Assembly: GCA_013399895.1 (NCBI GenBank)
Contig: VXBA01001186.1
Span: forward strand, 1 to 64,000
Direction of reading: 5' to 3'
Length of the DNA: 64,000 nt
Origin: Serilophus lunatus
Taxonomy: Eukaryota > Chordata > Aves > Passeriformes > Eurylaimidae
The notes beneath the pieces are model-generated. The model made no database searches. It was not told the DNA's origin and was given only the letters and a program-made list of their open reading frames with translations. Shown here piece by piece: positions 37,701 through 49,960 of this stretch. The position numbers were made by a program, and so were the translations under genes. Every line of letters begins with the position of its first letter. Positions within the stretch are counted from its first letter, which is position 1.

Positions 37701-40700
37701 AGGGTGTGGAAAAAGGGTGTAGAAACCTGTGTTACTGACTGACAGTCCTGCAGAGAAGGAAATCTCTTGTAGGACAGAGATTTTTAAGACTTTTGGCCCT
37801 GTTTATGTCAGCTTTCTGGAGTTTGTATGTATCAGTAGAGCTTGCAGCAATATGGTAATAGAGTTAATATGATTACATTTTTTTCATTGCAGTCTGGATA
37901 TTGGATATCTTTAACTTGTATCCAAGTCGACATATCATGCTGACAAATGGCTTCAGAAAAGAATAGCCACTGCAGAAGGTCAGCACAATAAGATGAACTA
38001 GTTCCATATTCCTAACTTCAGATATTTGAAGTTTATAAATTCAGATTCTGAAAATTGGGGAATTGGTTTAAAATATTATATTTAATAAATTTATTTTCTC
38101 CATTTTGAACTGGAGAAAGTTAGATTTTTTATTTTCAAGCTACTTTTTCCTCTTTTGAAGCCTACAATAGAAAAAAAAAAAAAACAACAAACAATGAAAA
38201 ATGAAAACTTTCTTGGATAAAAAAGGAAATCAGTACAGGAGGCCCAGGAAGCAGATACAGTAAAAAACCCAAACCTCCACCTTGTTATATCAGGAGATTT
38301 TTGATAAAATTATAAGAATTGTCTATTCTGCAGGAATGTTCCTGACTACATAAATATTAAGTAAATGTTATATTCATTATACCTATATATTAAATATAAA
38401 TATACATAATAAAACAAGCCAAGTATGTAACGTTGTGATGCACAAAAATGGTTTTGTTCAACACATCTTTTAGAAAAAAATTCATAAAATAAAAATAAAA
38501 TTTGGTTTTAAAGAATTTAACTAGTACTAATTTAGTTACTTTCCATGTGGGAGCTGGTTTTCTCTTGATAATATTTTGTACAGTACCAGAGGACATAAAA
38601 CAGATCTCTTTTCTCTCCTTTGTAGGCTCCATGTGTTGTGAGAGAATGGATATAAGACTCATGACATCCGTTTTCTGCCACAGCTGAAGGCTGAGATAGG
38701 TTTCTTAGGAGAAAAAGGTAGCTGGAAGAGTATCTGTTCTGGAATGCAGTTAGCTCTGTCATTGGATCATGGAAACATAGTGACATAAGTAACTGGAGCT
38801 ACACACTTTTTCTAGAGCTACAGACAAAAATAAAACCCCAAACTTCTTTCCATTTTTTTTTTATTTTGTTTGTTTGTTTAGGGGTTTTCTGATGAACCTG
38901 TGGGATGAAATAATGCGAAGAAAATATACTACCTCAGAATGGAACTGTTTATTTTATCAAAGTTGGGATTTGTTCGGAGCAGGATAAAAATGTTAATGCT
39001 ATAGGAAATTTTATAGGCTTTGAAGCACATGTCAGAACTTTAATTCAATACAGTTTTAAGTACTTTGGAATTTCCTTAAACTGAAAATTTGAAATTAAAT
39101 TATATATATATACTTCCATACCAGAATAATAGCTTCAGTAACATAGTGTGAATTTCCAGTACTAGTCACACCAGATTTTAGGTGTGTGTCTGCAAGGCTT
39201 TCTCCCATCAACAGCCTGCCTTATGCTGCAGCTCTGTGTCAGTCCTTTACAAAGGTACTCACTTCAACTGCAGCAAAGTGTTTACCTTCAGTTCATACAA
39301 GATAATTGTGTTGTAATTCCAGCAGCTACAGCACTGTAGATAAGACCTTTGGTTGGTCAGTTGCTTGCTTTTATCTGGCTATTAAAATGAACATGATTGT
39401 ATAACAATGTTTGTACGACTATTTTGAGCTTAGTTCAAGAGATGGAAGAAAAGTGCTGAAAATACAGGAAATCTCTATAGGAAGTCTATATGCTCTATGT
39501 ATGTGGCCAGGTAGTAGAGAGAGAGACACTAGGAATTCCTACACTGAAGAAAAACCAACACATACCTTTTAAGGCACCAAAAAAACCCATAGTATAGAAG
39601 CAGGAAAGAAAGACACTATTAAGATGCAAGCCAAAAGACTACTATTGGACTCTAGAGATATAAGGCCATAGGGAGCCAAACTTAATTTGTTACCCAAAGG
39701 ACTGTTCAATCACTGTCAGAAAGTTGTTGCTGGTTCACTAAGGTGCCTTTGGTCCAAGTTGCTGCTCCGAACAGGAGTTTTGTAAGCAGAAAGTTTGGTA
39801 GAATGGGTAAGGACAAGGTCCTTTCCTACTTCACAGTCACCTTTCCAGTGTCTGTTGGTCAGGTATGGATAGCTGCTGCATCTCCAATTCCTTTCTCTTC
39901 TAGCTGGGTGTCTGCAGGCCACCCTAGCGCACAGCTCTGAATCTGGCTGCACTGGGAGCCATGACTTTGGCCAGCCTGCTAAGCTGATTACATAGTATAT
40001 ACAAACTAAGGTATGAGTTTCTGTTCCCTTTGAAACATGTGGACGTAATTTATCAAATACCCTCAGTGCAAAAGAAGAGGAGGCTTGCAACAGTGTTTGA
40101 AGTGCTTGTTAATACATGACAAACTGAGGTAATGTAAGGAATAAAGTACAGCTAGAGATCAAATGGAGGGAAGTGTTTGGATGTTACATTTCCAACAAAC
40201 TTTGGCATGTTTAGAAACCAGCCTTTCTTCCTAGTATCCTAGTTTTTTATTGGTATTGGCATCTTGTCTTTTGTGTCACTTGAGAATTTATAATGAATCC
40301 ATAAAACCCAAATATTAGAGCACTTTGTTTGGAGGAAAACAGAACTTCTGCTTTGATTGATGGACTTAGTGTATGGATCTGCAAAGAATACAGTGTTGTG
40401 TATAATCCTTAGAGCATTAATTCTGACCGCTTCCATGGTTAATAATGTTTGACTTATAAAAAATATACAAAAAAATAATTTAAAAATAGGAAGGGAAACA
40501 AGTACTTAGTCAATATCTGTTGATACAACTGCAGTATTATCAGAAGGTTACTAGTGCTAAATCCAACTTAGTTCATGAGTCTCTTACTGTATCTTTAAAA
40601 ATTTGTGTTTAATGTCTAAAAGTTGTTTGAATAGCAATTTCCACAAAGCATAGTATTTAATAAAAATTTTGTAATGACCAATTGTTAAGATAAAATATAA

Positions 40701-41264
40701 CAGTCTCACTTGCTGTGACTCTGTATTTAAGAATTGATTCATGGTGTGAGAAGTTCAGACACTGAGGAATCTTAGCAGCTTTCCATAAAAACTGGAGTGA
40801 AACAGACAGGGAGAAATAATTTTACCTTATGAAGATCAGAAAGCAAGTAATGAGTAAGTTTGACTAATAACACATCTACCCCCAACATGCAGACGTGTGT
40901 ACAGAAACACACACACAAGCAGGGCTTTTTGTCTTTTAGTGAAGTTCATTTTGGAATGCCTAAATTGAAAAATTTGTGCTAAATCCTGCAAACAGTTGTA
41001 GTGCTGAATCAGATTCTGTCTTTATATTTAAAGCCTTAGAAGCTTTCTGAAGTGTGAACCTTCTCTAGCTCGCATGCCTCCTCCAAAGCATGCAAAAGCA
41101 CAATGTCCCTGTGGCATAGAAGTGAGAAGTGGCAGTAAGCATAAACAATTTTTTCCCCTCTATCTTAGAGAATCCCAGCTCTTTCTGAGTAGTCCTATGT
41201 TTGAGACACTATTTAAAAAAAAAAAAAATGAAATTTTTAGTTTAAACATTTAGTTTGTTAATGC

Positions 41265-41288
41265 NNNNNNNNNNNNNNNNNNNNNNNN
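41265..41288. other. Assembly gap (24 N) with a repeated flank and adjacent poly-T
   Basis: Twenty-four N separate a left flank containing ACATTTAGTTTGTTAATGC from a right flank beginning CATTTAGTTTTTTAA. The shared CATTTAGTTT on both sides suggests contig ends that should overlap or a polymerase slip. A run of 30 T follows at 41304-41333, the likely reason assembly failed. Confidence 0.95.
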
Positions 41289-41301
41289 CATTTAGTTTTT
41301 T

Positions 41302-41303
<2 letters not shown>

Positions 41304-41333
<30 letters not shown>
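41304..41333. repeat. Poly-T homopolymer (T30)
   Basis: Thirty consecutive T directly to the right of the N gap. It could be the poly-A tail of a minus-strand retroposed transcript or simple slippage. The sequence left of it, at higher plus-strand coordinates in the minus sense, shows no recognisable gene. Confidence 0.9.
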
Positions 41334-41334
<1 letters not shown>

Positions 41335-42229
41335 TAATATGATTGGTAATTTGGCACATTTTGTTGGAGGTCAAAAGTGTCTCTGGTCAGATATCTAGTG
41401 CATGATTCCCACCTGGATAGTCTTGCAGGTATTTAACTGCTCTACATTAAATTATTTTTTTTTCTTCTATGTAAGCTGTTACTGTAGAGACGTATCTTTG
41501 CAGTGAAATAAGAAAGGACTCAAAAACAGTTTCTTTTATGATAATGTTCACATTACAGAAATATTTCCAAAATGGGTTTTTTGTGTGTGTATAGAGGTTT
41601 TTTAGGCTGTTGTTTTGGGGGGGGTTGTTTGTTTTTTCTTGTTTCTCTTGTTGCAGTGTTGTACAGGAGAAGCGGACTAGAAAGATTTTTGTTCAGGCCA
41701 CTTGTAATATACTCAGTAGTACAATGTTTCATTTTTTTGGAAAAAACTGTGTAACTGTATTATTGTACACATTGTAAAAATGTTATATCATAAGCTTAAT
41801 AATGTGACTTTGAAATTGGGAGAGGGCTGAATATAGAAGAAATTATCTCCACAACAGAAATATATTATTTATTATTTCAAAAGGAAATTTCTTTGAAAAC
41901 ATTTCTTTTGCTTATTATGTTTCCCCCCCCCAATTATTCATGTCAGTACAGGACACATCAGCATCTGTTCTTTTCCAAAAGCCCTCAGGAAAAATTAAAA
42001 AGCTGTTCTTGCAAATTCATCATTATTATTAAGAACCATATTTCACCTCAGCCCTTTTCTAGCTCTTATCTGCACTCTGTGATGACATTGCCTACTTGAG
42101 CAAGGCATGGTTTCAGCCTCGTCTCATCTCTCCCACCTTAATTTGTACTGATGCGTTGCAGTTTGGTGACAGGCAGTTGTTCGTGCTTGACTAACCCAAG
42201 ATTTGAATTCTACAGTTTGTGGCATCCAT

Positions 42230-42570
42230 GTAATGCTTAGCAGTGGGTACAGCTGTTAACTATTCGCTTATAAATAATCTTTTTCCCCTCTCAACCTGTC
42301 TCCCAGGTAGTGTACCTGTCACCATTAATAACTCATTGGTAGCTCCCCAGTGATTTGGCCCATCACTTGTCATTCACAGTGGAGCGCTGCTCAGGCCTGC
42401 TATTGAAGCTCACATAAGCTCCTTCAGCTATTCACTCATCCCAGCAGCTGCACTGTTTCATATTCCTGACTTGCGGGAAATTGCGCTGATGGGTTCCAGC
42501 ATTAGGCAGCTCAATTGTCCCCTCTCATCGCTGACTGCGTGCTGAGCCTTGCCTTAGGGAAGTATAATGT
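42230..42570. promoter_or_regulatory. Candidate intronic enhancer-like block
   Basis: A GC-balanced, repeat-free stretch inside AT-rich intron. Motifs seen are a perfect MEF2-type site TTATAAATAA at 42268-42277, CACCATTAATAACTCATTGG around 42320-42340, an E-box CAGCTG at 42445-42450, and CAATTG near 42512. The composition and absence of repeats resemble deeply conserved non-coding elements, which are frequent in introns of developmental regulators. No conservation data are visible here. Confidence 0.25.
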
Positions 42571-43282
42571 TGTAGACTCCAGACAGTGAGATACCTTACA
42601 AATTGTTTTGAGTCAAGTCTCACTAACCCTGGAGTTAGTTTGAACCATTATATGTAGCAATTATATGCACACATCTGTTTTAATGCTAAAAAGTTTGTCC
42701 TAGTGTTTGCTTTTACTGTGGTGGAACCCTCATTGATATTCATCCTCCAGAAATATGAACAAAAAGACAACTGAGACTCTATATTAATTACCTACTTGGG
42801 GGAAGGGAAGAGAAGATACGAGTGACTTTGGTTGCCATCTTGTTATCAAAGGTTACATTTTTACTCCATTACTCTGCATAACAGAACACTTTCTCCTCTT
42901 TGAGAGTATCATGCTTCCTCTCTTAAGCAGCCCTGGCTGGAGAACTTACTTTTACATGATCTTCTTGCACAGATGAAACTTACTGTAGGCATGGTGCAGT
43001 CTGTGAACAGGAAATCATTAGGGTCAAGGCAAGACAGAGACAGATCTCATGAACGAAGATAGTGCTTTGAAGAGGTGCTCCAAAGTGAAGTGATACATCG
43101 TTGCTACTTTTGTAGCTGTTGGATTAAGACAGGTTCTGCTTTATCTATTTCCCTAGTACAAAGTGTAGCGAAGCAGCTTGCACCATTTAAGAATTGTATT
43201 TACATTGGGATAGTACTCTTTGGATTGAATAGTGAGCTTGAGCAATTTCCTAATGTAAAGGTACTTGCAAGAGTACTTGCTA

Positions 43283-43342
43283 TAGGCAGGGACACCTTTC
43301 ATTTGAACAGGTTGCTCAGGATGCCGTCCAACCTGGCCTTCT
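43283..43342 (-). mobile_element. CR1 LINE 3'-region relic
   Basis: The plus strand reads GGCAGGGACACCTTTCATTT, ACAGGTTGCTCAGGATGCCG, TCCAACCTGGCCTTC. This is the reverse complement of the CR1 3' untranslated segment (GAAGGCCAGGTTGGA ... GCAACCTG ... GGTGTCCCTGCC). About 60 bp remain on the minus strand. The 64-89 aa open frames that cross it (43075-43344 and 43153-43347) are not genes. Confidence 0.8.
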
Positions 43343-44934
43343 AACAAATCGGTGACATCAAAATTTTTCTGCAGAAGTGGCAGGAATGCCCTGAGGAAGG
43401 CGTTACTGGGAGAGAGCGCTCCTACTGAGTTTGTTTGGATGCTGAGTAGATGCTAACTCCTAGGGGCAGAGATCCCATGAAAAGTGACCTGAAAGTGAAA
43501 TACTCCCTCCAAACTCTTTGTTACTGTCTAAACCACTGATTGTATGGTGGCACTTGGTTAGTGGATTATACCATGTGTATTTAAGACTTTCATCTGGATT
43601 ACAAGTTGAATAATATTTTCCACTGAAAACATTCAAGTTAACAACTCCAGTTGCCTAAAGTAACTCTTAAGTGAGATGAACTAGCAGTGGAATATTTGAC
43701 CCTAATTATGAGATTTTGTAATACTCATTTTCCAACTAGGTAAGGTACATTACTGACCTTACTGGTTTAGGTGTGAACCCCACTAAAGGTACTAGGAGCA
43801 GTTCCATTCTATGCAGGGAATCACCACAGGACTTTATTTGAGGACATAATGCATTGAGGTGATGCTGGCCATATATGAAAGGGGGTCTTCCCCTTGTGAA
43901 GCAACTGACATAGAAATACCTTCCGTATACTGAACTACTCCAGTCTCATGAGATTGGTGGTTAGAAGCTCTTCTTTTCATCAAAATAAAGGTTTCTTCCT
44001 CACATTTAATTATTAAGTGTTCCAGGGCTCTATAATATATTTATGTGTTCTTGAGAGCTCTTCTCTTACATGTGCTGACTCTCTCTCATTGGTGTTGTAA
44101 TGTCGTTCTGATAGCTATTCACTTGCTTCATTTCTTTCTGTCAGTTTGTGATTCTGTCATACGAAAGAGGATATTGTATTGCAGGGAAAATCATACAGGA
44201 CAAACAGGGGCTGCTGGCATTATAAGTTAATGGAAGACTTATTTTTTATTCTAATAAATATAAATTATATATTGATTTGGAATAGTTAGAGCCCACTTTA
44301 AATTTTAGAAATATTCTACCTTGCTGAAGACCAACTATTCTGTGTGCATTGTGGATGCCTTTAGGTACAAAACACCTTCCTAAGTTTTTGGCTTCAATTT
44401 TTTTTGGCAAGGAGAAAATTGTTTCTTGCTGAGTTTATTAGCAATGTATTTTCTTTTTTGCTTTCCTCTCTGTCAGACCATTATTGTTTCTTGCACCTCT
44501 CTTGGCATGAGGAGTTATTCCTCAAAGAATTCTTTGAATGTACACACACACATGCACTCACATTGACTGACAGTGTCCCCCACCTCTTCAGGGGTTGCTT
44601 TTGAAAAGCACTCAGGCGTCACTTCTCAAATAATAATGCATGTTGCTGGTTTGCAATATTGCTCTCTCTTTGATTTAAAACATTTGCTTTTTGTTGGACA
44701 CAGTAGGGTTAAAAAAAAAGTTAGTGGTTTGGCACTTTCCAGCTGCTTCTCAGGAGAATATAAAGTGCTTGTGGATCGGGTCCAAACCAGTGGATGTTTT
44801 AAGAGAAGGAGGGGAAAAAAAAAAAAAAAGGCTAACTGAAGAGCAACATTCTTGTGCGTCTTCGTTACCTTCTGTTGTGTTAAAAAAAAATTGTTTTGCT
44901 TTACAGTTTTAAACACTCAAAAAAAGTTAGAAAT

Positions 44935-45420
44935 ACTGAATGACCTCCAGGCCTGTTGGCTCTCCAGACTCAGTTTATCAAGTGTGCTCCACCTTTTTCC
45001 CTGCAAAAATCCAGAGTGAAGTGTGAAAAGCATCAAAAAGTCTCATTTGTGCCAGTGCAGCCTTTTAGTTGCTTGCCAGCACCTTCATTTCTTCATATGT
45101 TTCTAGCTAAATCCTAACATGGAACAAAAACCCAACAGCAATAGAGACCAGATGCCAGTATTTCTTCTCTGTCACTTGGCTGCTGAGCAGATGGAATTTA
45201 TATCAATCGGGCATGCTAGGAGGAAGAGGCTGTGGCAGCCAACATGTGGAACTGGGGCTGAGTGACATTTTTGCTAATGTTTTGTCCTTGTAGAACATTA
45301 TGCTTCCTCTTTGCTTATGAGCTGTGGTTTTCCTGACTCAGACGAGGTTCCAAGCCCAGCTGGAATGGTTGTCTGCCCACCGCCCCCCTTTTAAGGGAGT
45401 GCTGGGAGCAATGGAGGAGT
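44935..45420. promoter_or_regulatory. Candidate intronic enhancer-like block with RUNX and AP-1 sites
   Basis: A relatively GC-rich, repeat-free block. It carries TGTGGTTT (RUNX-type) at 45323-45330 and TGACTCA (perfect AP-1) at 45334-45340, only 3 bp apart, plus TATCAATC near 45200. The spacing resembles known cooperative RUNX/AP-1 composite sites. Whether it acts on BNC2 is inference. Confidence 0.28.
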
Positions 45421-45726
45421 AGTGGGGCCCTGCACAATGGAGCTCTTTATAAAAATACCTGACATCTGCATGCAATGCACCAAATCATCTTACCGAGCAC
45501 AGAAATTTACTGGGCATTACCAGTCACTTTTTTGTCTGTTTTTGTATGCTTATTTGATTTATGTCATGAGTGAATGCCTCTGGCAAAGGAGTACTTTGAG
45601 CTTGTTATTGGACAGGAGAAATTTTGCAAGAGGTATTGTCATACATGTTCTCAGAATAAGAGTATTAAAGGAGATAAAAAAGAAAAACAGGCTTTTTCTT
45701 TCTGTTTTCGATCACCTCTCAAAGAA

Positions 45727-45782
45727 AAAAAAAAAAAAAAGCAAAAACCAAAACAACAACCAACCAAACCAACCAACCAAAA
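45727..45782. repeat. A-rich run followed by imperfect CCAA repeat
   Basis: A poly-A stretch of about 15 grades into AAACCAAAACAACAACCAAC-type repeats. The Lys/Gln/Pro/Asn-rich C-terminus of the overlapping open frames (45422-45838, 45574-45807) comes only from this low-complexity sequence. Confidence 0.85.
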
Positions 45783-48700
45783 GGAAAACCTTGAAAAAAC
45801 TTCATAAAACACAAACTACTCCAATACCCTGCTGGTGAGGCCATTCTGCAGGCAGAGATCATATACTGCAGAAGCCATAGAATGAATGTGGGCAATGAAA
45901 TTTTGGCAGACTATCTATACACAAAAATTAAGTTCCCAATGAGGCTGCCAAAATCAGCAAAGAAACAAAGCAACTGGAGGCAGTTAATTTCAAAAGTAAG
46001 AGATGCAAAAAAGAAATTGTGGAGGGAGTGCAGCAGTGGTGTGGTTTCTGTTCTAGCTCTGAAACTGTTCCTGCTCCACATGAAAAGTGGTGTGATTAGT
46101 AAACAGAGAGCTTCTTGTAAGTCAAGATCTGCACAAATCTCACTGTAGTGCCCAGAATTTACAGCTGTGCCCAAGTTAAATGGTTTGTAATCACTTGTGC
46201 AGTCAATTTCAAATCAAGCTTAGGTTTACATTACATAGAAGTAAAATAAATGAAAAGACTTGTGTACTTCAATTTGACAGAACTTCTTGCACTCTTTAAA
46301 GGGAGAATGGAGCAGGAAACATGAGCTTTTGGGTCCTTGAAGATTTCGTTTTGATTCGAGTGTCTCATCCAAACCTCTCTGGCAGCCTTCATCTGACAAT
46401 GCTGTTGCAGCTTGTCAATTTATCTCCCGATTCATCTGGAGAGGTCACTAGAGAGTTGGCGTGAGATGTTACCTTCTCTGTCATGTTGTGAGTGAGCTAT
46501 CTGAAGGTAGCTTTGGGCTGGTCTAGGAATGAAAGGCTGAAGTCATCCTCAAACTCCAGCCTTGTAAGTGCTATAAAGGATTTACTACCTGATTGAACTG
46601 CTGACTTATCCTGCAGTTTTGCACAGGCTTGATATTTTGCGTACTGGCCCTGCCAGTTTCATGGAATCTAAGACATACAGCAAGTCAAGTCAGGTAACAA
46701 GTCATCGTGATGTGTATTTTTGGTGAATAAGAATTAAAGTAGCTTCGTTTTGTGAGGCAATGTACCGTATTTTTAACACAGCAGTAAAAGCAGTGTGTCA
46801 ATATTAGGTGCTGGTGTGAGATGAACTGAAAGTCAGTGCAGTGTGATGCAACAGGTGGAGGCCACGTGCATTTTAGGTGCAATTGTATGATATTTCACAT
46901 GTCGTCAGCTCAGTTATATTTCATTTTAGTATAAGCATGGAAAACACCTTCTAGAACCAAACATTTTTATTTTTCTGCTCTTAGCTTGCAGTACTCTTTA
47001 GCTGGTCGAACTAAGACCATAATGGAATAATTTTTTAGCTTGCTTGAAGTACCTTCATTTGTGTTCAGGAAAGTTTTGGGGGCCTTTTTTTAAATTTTTT
47101 TGTTTTTCTTTTTAGTTTGTTCCTCCCTAACACCCCTCCGGCCCCCCCACCCCCAGTACTTTTGTGAGAATATGTAATCAATAAAACTCTTTCAAATGTG
47201 ATCTGTAAAATGAAACTGGAGGAAATGTATTACAGAATTCTTTTATGCTTCTCACTGGAGAAATGTTTCTGAAAAGTAACATTTCCGCACTGATTTTGTA
47301 ACATTAAAATATGGGAGGCAAAAAAAATTCCTTGTGGTAAGACTATATTAGTGATTAGACTGATTTCTCATTGTTTTCATCCTGTGAAGTTCCAGAGCAT
47401 AACGAAAGCACAGCGAAAAAAGAATTAGACTTTGCCAGTAAGTTTTCATAAAGAAACTGCAGTAGGGAAGTAGGCTGAATGGATGGGTGTGATTTTTCCT
47501 TGAAGAATGGAATGTGTGTCTTGATTCTCACCTTCTGAACTATTGCATATGCAGAGGTAAACAACTGCCATTTCAGTAAAATCCACAGTTCTTCACAGGA
47601 TTTGAGGGATTTTTTTTTTCTAATCTTTGTGACAGTGTGTTAGTTTTCTGGTACTGATTTTGACTCTTGTCGATAGAAAGTAAGGGATCATGAAAATAAA
47701 AGAGAACCCTTTAAGTGTCACTAGGGCTGCAGATCTTGGCTATTATTTTAATTATATTTTGCTTACATACAGTATGAGAGAAAAATTGCCATATAGGGGT
47801 ATGTAAATCACTGATGTGTCATAATCCAGCAGAGTTAGCCTCCCTCATCTTTGCATGTACACAAACATGCGTGCCACTGTAGAACTGTACATAAACTTCA
47901 TAAATCTGTATCTTATCTGAATGTGCAGCATTTGAGTGAATTACAGGGAGGCTATCAGCACAAACAGCCTGTGAAACCTCACACAGGCTTGGAATACAGC
48001 TCCTAGATTTTCCAGACATGATATGGTAGTTCAATTTACACTCACTCTTAAGCTCTGTGTTTTGTATATGGTATGTCACTTCTGTGCTATAGTTATGTCA
48101 GGATGGCTCTGATCATTTTGAGCCACAGAAACAAATAGTGCATTTTAATACCAAAAGTAATGAAACTGCCATTGTCTTTTGTTTTCTCATTAGGGAATAC
48201 CTGATAGTTTTGTTTCTGATTCTGAGGCCATTTAACCTGGTCTTTTTATCTGGAGAATAAAATAAACCTTTTGGGTAGTATGAAATTATTTATAATTTAG
48301 AAGACCATCCAGAAAGGGAAAAATATGCTTGAATACCCCTAAATTACTGTTTGCAGTAGTTTCTCTGCCAGCTGTTCAATTTGCAGGTAAAAATGCTAGG
48401 TATTTAAATGGGAAAATAGGGACAAATTTTAAAGATACATTTTTGGAGACATTTTTCAAAATATTTCCAAATTTTTCTTTTTGTCCCTAGCATATGCCTC
48501 TGTATCAGCGTGGCTAGTGCCATTTTTTTCATATAGCCTTGGAAAGAACATCATTATTAATTGTAATGCTCCCTTGCTGTAAATAAGGAAAACAAAATTA
48601 AGTCTATGTATTGTGTTAGGATTGTGTAAATGAGGCTCTTTATCTGTGTTAATATATCATGGCATAGCATAAGGAAATGATAGCACAAATGTGTAACAGA

Positions 48701-49479
48701 AGTCAAGCAAATAGTATTTGTAGCACTCTGTGTCTAGAAAAAAGTCAATGCAAGAAAACAATGTTTTTTTCTCCATCAAGAAATCTGAGCACTAACAACA
48801 GAAATAGGACATTGGACATTTGCTGACCATATTTGAACCAGAGGGACAGCTGCAAAAGAAACCCACAATAAATAATATGTTTTTGAACTGAATTCATAAT
48901 TCTCTTTGTAAACTCACTGAGTTAAAAAAAAAAAAAAAAATTAAAATCTTGCTCATAGGGTTGAATATTTAACAGAAATATGTGGCAGAGGACTGGAAAA
49001 TACAGAAGAGCTCTTGTGTTTACCAGGCCACCCCGAAAGGCAAGAGGGCATAAGGCACTTATAAACAGTGGCAGGGCACAAGCAATGTTGTCTTTGAAAA
49101 GTTTCATTTTTCCCTTGAATCAGCTACAGTCTCTTGCTTGAGGTCACCACAGTTTGCAATCTTTGGCAGAAAGCTTCTTCCATTTTTGGTAGTGGCAGTC
49201 TGAATTTTTTGGAAGTGTTTTCTTCTCAAACTGCCATTATCTTTCAAACCTGTTTTATGTTATCATTGTCAGATGCTTCTTCCCTGAGTTTCTCAGAACA
49301 AAATGTTTTCCTGGGATTGGGTTGTGGGGTTTTTTTAAGCTTGGAATTGAGATTCATATGGTTATGATTTGAGAATGTCAAGCCTTATTTTTTATTTTTT
49401 TTAAAGCAGTACCTTTTTCTCTGGGCAGTGAACCCACTGCAGAAACATCAAAGGGAATGTGTGTTGCTGGATCAAGGTG

Positions 49480-49960
49480 ATTTTTTTCCTCAACCACATC
49501 ATTGCCAGCTGTGGTTTTTATGATTAGAGGCAGGCGTTCCAGACACCTCTGAGTCCTTGCTAAGCATCAGATCTTTAACAGGATCCATCCCAGCTGAATG
49601 ACACTAAACAGACAGCCGGGGGGAGTTGGTGGGATAGAGCAACAGAGGAAGGGTAGTCAATGTGCTCTCCAGCCAAGCTTATAACAAACTCAACTAATGC
49701 TAGGCTTTAGGCTGCCTAGAGGCCCTGCATTATGCCTTTCAGGACTGCTTTCATTACCAGAGGGAATGACTAGAGCCCAGCAAATGTTGTCATTGATCCT
49801 CTCACACTGAGTGCATGGATGTGCAGCATTCAGGTCACAGCCTCTTCAGCTTTGAAGCAGCTCCATTTCAAACTCCTGACAGTCACATACTGCCGACATG
49901 CCAGAGCTGACACAATTCCCTCTCCGATCTGATTCTTTGCTCTGTGAAGCTAATACATTG
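49480..49960. promoter_or_regulatory. Candidate intronic enhancer-like block
   Basis: A long, repeat-free stretch, richer in G and C than its surroundings. Near its left end are an E-box CAGCTG at 49506-49511 overlapping TGTGGTTT (RUNX-type) at 49510-49517 and TTTATGATTA (HOX/CDX-like) at 49517-49526, all within 21 bases. It is the second RUNX-type site in a compositionally distinct block of this intron. Candidate only. Confidence 0.25.

Noticed and set aside
45422..45838. 138-aa plus-strand open frame with Lys/Gln/Asn-rich tail
   Set aside because: The tail derives from a poly-A and CCAA low-complexity run; the rest matches nothing recognisable.
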